Shown: piece by piece, positions 6,749 to 8,177 of the stretch
Position numbering within the stretch: the first letter of the stretch is position 1
Layout of the letters: every line of letters begins with the position of its first letter
NCBI GenBank assembly: GCA_002366725.1
Contig: DFBT01000119.1
Location: 1-8,177, forward strand
Reading direction: 5' to 3'
Length of the DNA: 8,177 bases
Origin: Caldifarciminota bacterium UBA3073
Lineage (GTDB): Bacteria > Hydrothermota > UBA3073
Translations under genes and position numbers: made by a program
The notes under the pieces: generated by a model
The model's database searches: none
Seen by the model: the letters and a program-made list of their open reading frames with translations, nothing else
Told to the model about the DNA's origin: nothing

Positions 6749-6777
6749 ATTTTACCACGGATTTCATAAAATGTCAA
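6749..6777 (-). promoter_or_regulatory. Sigma-70-type promoter for the restriction-modification gene
   Basis: On the - strand, an exact TTGACA (6777-6772) is separated by 17 bases from TAAAAT (6754-6749), one mismatch from TATAAT. The predicted start of transcription is near 6742, giving a leader of about 42 bases before the ATG at 6700. It falls in the 129-base gap after the aminotransferase gene, so the restriction-modification gene can be expressed on its own. Confidence 0.72.
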
Positions 6778-6829
6778 GGACTTTTTTTCATTAAGGCCCT
6801 GAGAAATGGTGTAGTGGAAGGAGGGTGGT

Positions 6830-8002
6830 TTAGCTGAAATAAGCTTCCATTCTATCGAACGCCTTGTTTATCATTTCTTCGGAGACACAGAACGAGAGCC
6901 TTAAATGTCCCTCACCTGTGGGTCCAAAAGCTATTCCGGGCGTTGTTGACACCCTTGCTTCTCTCAAGAGGTTTTTGCAAAAGCCCGTCGAATCAGTCCT
7001 GCCCTCCAGAGCCAATATTCTGGGAAACATGAGATAAGAACCGCCCGGTTTCTGATATTCAAATACCGAATTTAGATTATCGAGACGCTCGCACATTAGA
7101 TTTCGAGCAGAAAGATAGTGTTGCCTGAATTTTGTGACACAATCCTGAGAGCCTCTCAGGGCGGCGAGAGCCGCATATTGAGAGACCACGGGAGCACAGA
7201 TCGCAAAGGGAATATGCGCCTTGGTGATTTGCGGTATCAATTCTTCATCCGCGTGCAAATAACCGATTCTCCAGCCCGTCATGGCATATGTTTTTGTGAA
7301 TGTATAACAACTGACCACATTTTTCCTCATCTCTGGAATGGAAGCAATACTGAAATGCTTGTGTTCATCGTAGACAAAATATTCATAGGCTTCATCCGTA
7401 ACGACCATCAGATTGTGCTCAAGCGCAATTTTCGCCAATTGACGGAGCTGTTCCTCGGAAAAGACCGTGCCCGTTGGATTGGAGGGTGAACAATACATAA
7501 TGGCTTTCGTCCTCGGGGTAATTGCCCTTTTTATACCCTCGATATTCAGGGCAAATTGGTCTTCTTCAATTAGTGGGACAAGAATGGGCTTTCCCGAAGC
7601 GATAATAACCTGACGAATATGTGTGGAATAGGTTGGAGATGGCAGAATGACCTCATCGCCGGGGTCAATCAGCGCCATTACCGCGGCGGATAAGCCCTCA
7701 ATGGCACCGACCGTGACCAATATCCGGGCAACATTGGCATCTACATTGTTGTCTCTGTTGAGTTTCTTAACAATTTCTGTACGCAACTGCAGCAGACCGG
7801 AGGTTTCAGAATATCCACCCACGAGTCCGCTCTCTATTGCAGCGATAGCGGCTTCCTTGATGTGCTCGGGTGTATCGGAAGTTGGTTTCGCCCAGGACAA
7901 AAATGCCACATCCTCAATTTCCTTTGATAGTCTCGTCATTTCGTGGATCGCCGACTTTTGTATCTGCATAACCCTGTTCGATATTCTCTTATCATCTTTC
8001 AT
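6830..8002 (-). CDS. Class I/II pyridoxal-phosphate aminotransferase
   Basis: 390 residues from the ATG at 8002. This is a fold-type I PLP enzyme of the aspartate/aromatic/N-succinyldiaminopimelate aminotransferase group, cytosolic, transferring amino groups between amino acids and 2-oxo acids. Landmarks, numbered from this ATG: PSPTYS with Y125 stacking on the cofactor, SNPTG with N175, TDEAYE with D203 and Y206, the Schiff-base lysine K237 in YTFTKTYAMTGWRIGY with phosphate-binding R245, and HLRLSF with R368 for the substrate carboxylate. The N-terminal segment that is usually G-x-P-D-F-x-T-P reads AKPTSDTP (38-45), so the usual substrate-contacting Gly is replaced. The exact substrate cannot be assigned. 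The frame is open to a GTG at 8029, but the ATG at 8002 has an AAGGGGG Shine-Dalgarno at 7-nt spacing and matches family N-termini. A partial ORF ends 62 bases upstream. Confidence 0.93.
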   Translation of the reverse strand: MKDDKRISNRVMQIQKSAIHEMTRLSKEIEDVAFLSWAKPTSDTPEHIKEAAIAAIESGLVGGYSETSGLLQLRTEIVKKLNRDNNVDANVARILVTVGAIEGLSAAVMALIDPGDEVILPSPTYSTHIRQVIIASGKPILVPLIEEDQFALNIEGIKRAITPRTKAIMYCSPSNPTGTVFSEEQLRQLAKIALEHNLMVVTDEAYEYFVYDEHKHFSIASIPEMRKNVVSCYTFTKTYAMTGWRIGYLHADEELIPQITKAHIPFAICAPVVSQYAALAALRGSQDCVTKFRQHYLSARNLMCERLDNLNSVFEYQKPGGSYLMFPRILALEGRTDSTGFCKNLLREARVSTTPGIAFGPTGEGHLRLSFCVSEEMINKAFDRMEAYFS

Positions 8003-8009
8003 CTTGTTT

Positions 8010-8016
8010 CCCCCTT
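8010..8016 (-). promoter_or_regulatory. Ribosome binding site that sets the aminotransferase start
   Basis: On the - strand AAGGGGG (8016-8010) lies 7 bases before the ATG at 8002. The alternative upstream GTG at 8029 has no comparable purine-rich site at proper distance and would add nine residues that include the translated ribosome binding site itself. Confidence 0.7.
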
Positions 8017-8064
8017 TTCGATCCGGCACCCGCCCAACTTTCCCGGAGGGTTCACTTGTTTTTA

Positions 8065-8177
8065 TTACTTAAGGGCATACGAATTTGCAGCTCGTTTAAC
8101 CCACTCCGATGAGGGATTACAAATAATAAATACCACAACACCCATTAGAACAGATACCGGGGACCAGAGACTCCAGA
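8065..8177 (-). CDS. Possible C-terminal end of an unidentified protein (partial)
   Basis: One - strand frame is open from the window edge to a TAA at 8065-8067, giving 36 residues. It has a hydrophobic run (SPVSVLMGVVVFIIC) followed by a short polar tail ending in ANSYALK, which would fit the last membrane helix and tail of a transporter or other membrane protein. The other two - strand frames close sooner. A chance open frame of this length is quite possible, and no family can be recognised. If real, it would sit 62 bases upstream of the aminotransferase and could share its transcript. Confidence 0.4.
   Translation of the reverse strand, partial: WSLWSPVSVLMGVVVFIICNPSSEWVKRAANSYALK

Noticed and set aside
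8027..8029. GTG start for the aminotransferase
   Set aside because: The ATG at 8002 has a strong ribosome binding site at proper spacing; the extra residues would be encoded by that site.

Overview
The window carries the 3' end of a bacterial ribosomal RNA operon on the + strand, followed by four complete protein genes and probably the end of a fifth, all on the - strand. Base composition is moderate and slightly AT-rich. Start sites use ordinary bacterial Shine-Dalgarno sequences and sigma-70-like promoters. The 23S sequence is clearly bacterial. It differs from common reference lineages in conserved places (sarcin-ricin loop, A-loop stem) and has an enlarged domain VI, which suggests a divergent, probably uncultured bacterial lineage. 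I cannot name a phylum from the sequence alone.

Layout. Positions 1-708 are the last part of 23S rRNA (domains V and VI). Positions 709-845 are the 23S-5S spacer, which has no tRNA but holds a long imperfect hairpin. Positions 846-966 are 5S rRNA, with a U-rich intrinsic terminator running into it. The - strand genes converge on this operon. From the right edge leftward, in transcription order, they are: a partial ORF (8065-8177); a class I/II PLP-dependent aminotransferase (6830-8002); a single-chain restriction-modification enzyme of the Type ISP / Type IIG kind, without a helicase (3308-6700); a small membrane methyltransferase-like protein of the ICMT/PEMT type (2514-3068); and a GH130-type glycoside phosphorylase or glycosidase (1150-2316).

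The genes do not form one pathway. Gaps of 129-239 bases and separate promoter-like sequences before the restriction-modification gene (6749-6777) and the methyltransferase-like gene (3210-3240) suggest mostly independent units. The aminotransferase and the partial ORF upstream of it may be co-transcribed.

The least ordinary features are these. The 23S sarcin-ricin loop has a paired C-to-U and G-to-A change. Domain VI of the 23S has an insertion of about 40 nucleotides. A family of short intergenic repeats, built from CACAGA-like units spaced 10-11 bases apart, has inverted copies bracketing the GH130 gene. The restriction-modification gene has an A8 tract and an 11-bp tandem duplication at its 3' end. 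I did not find a convincing new multi-gene system here.
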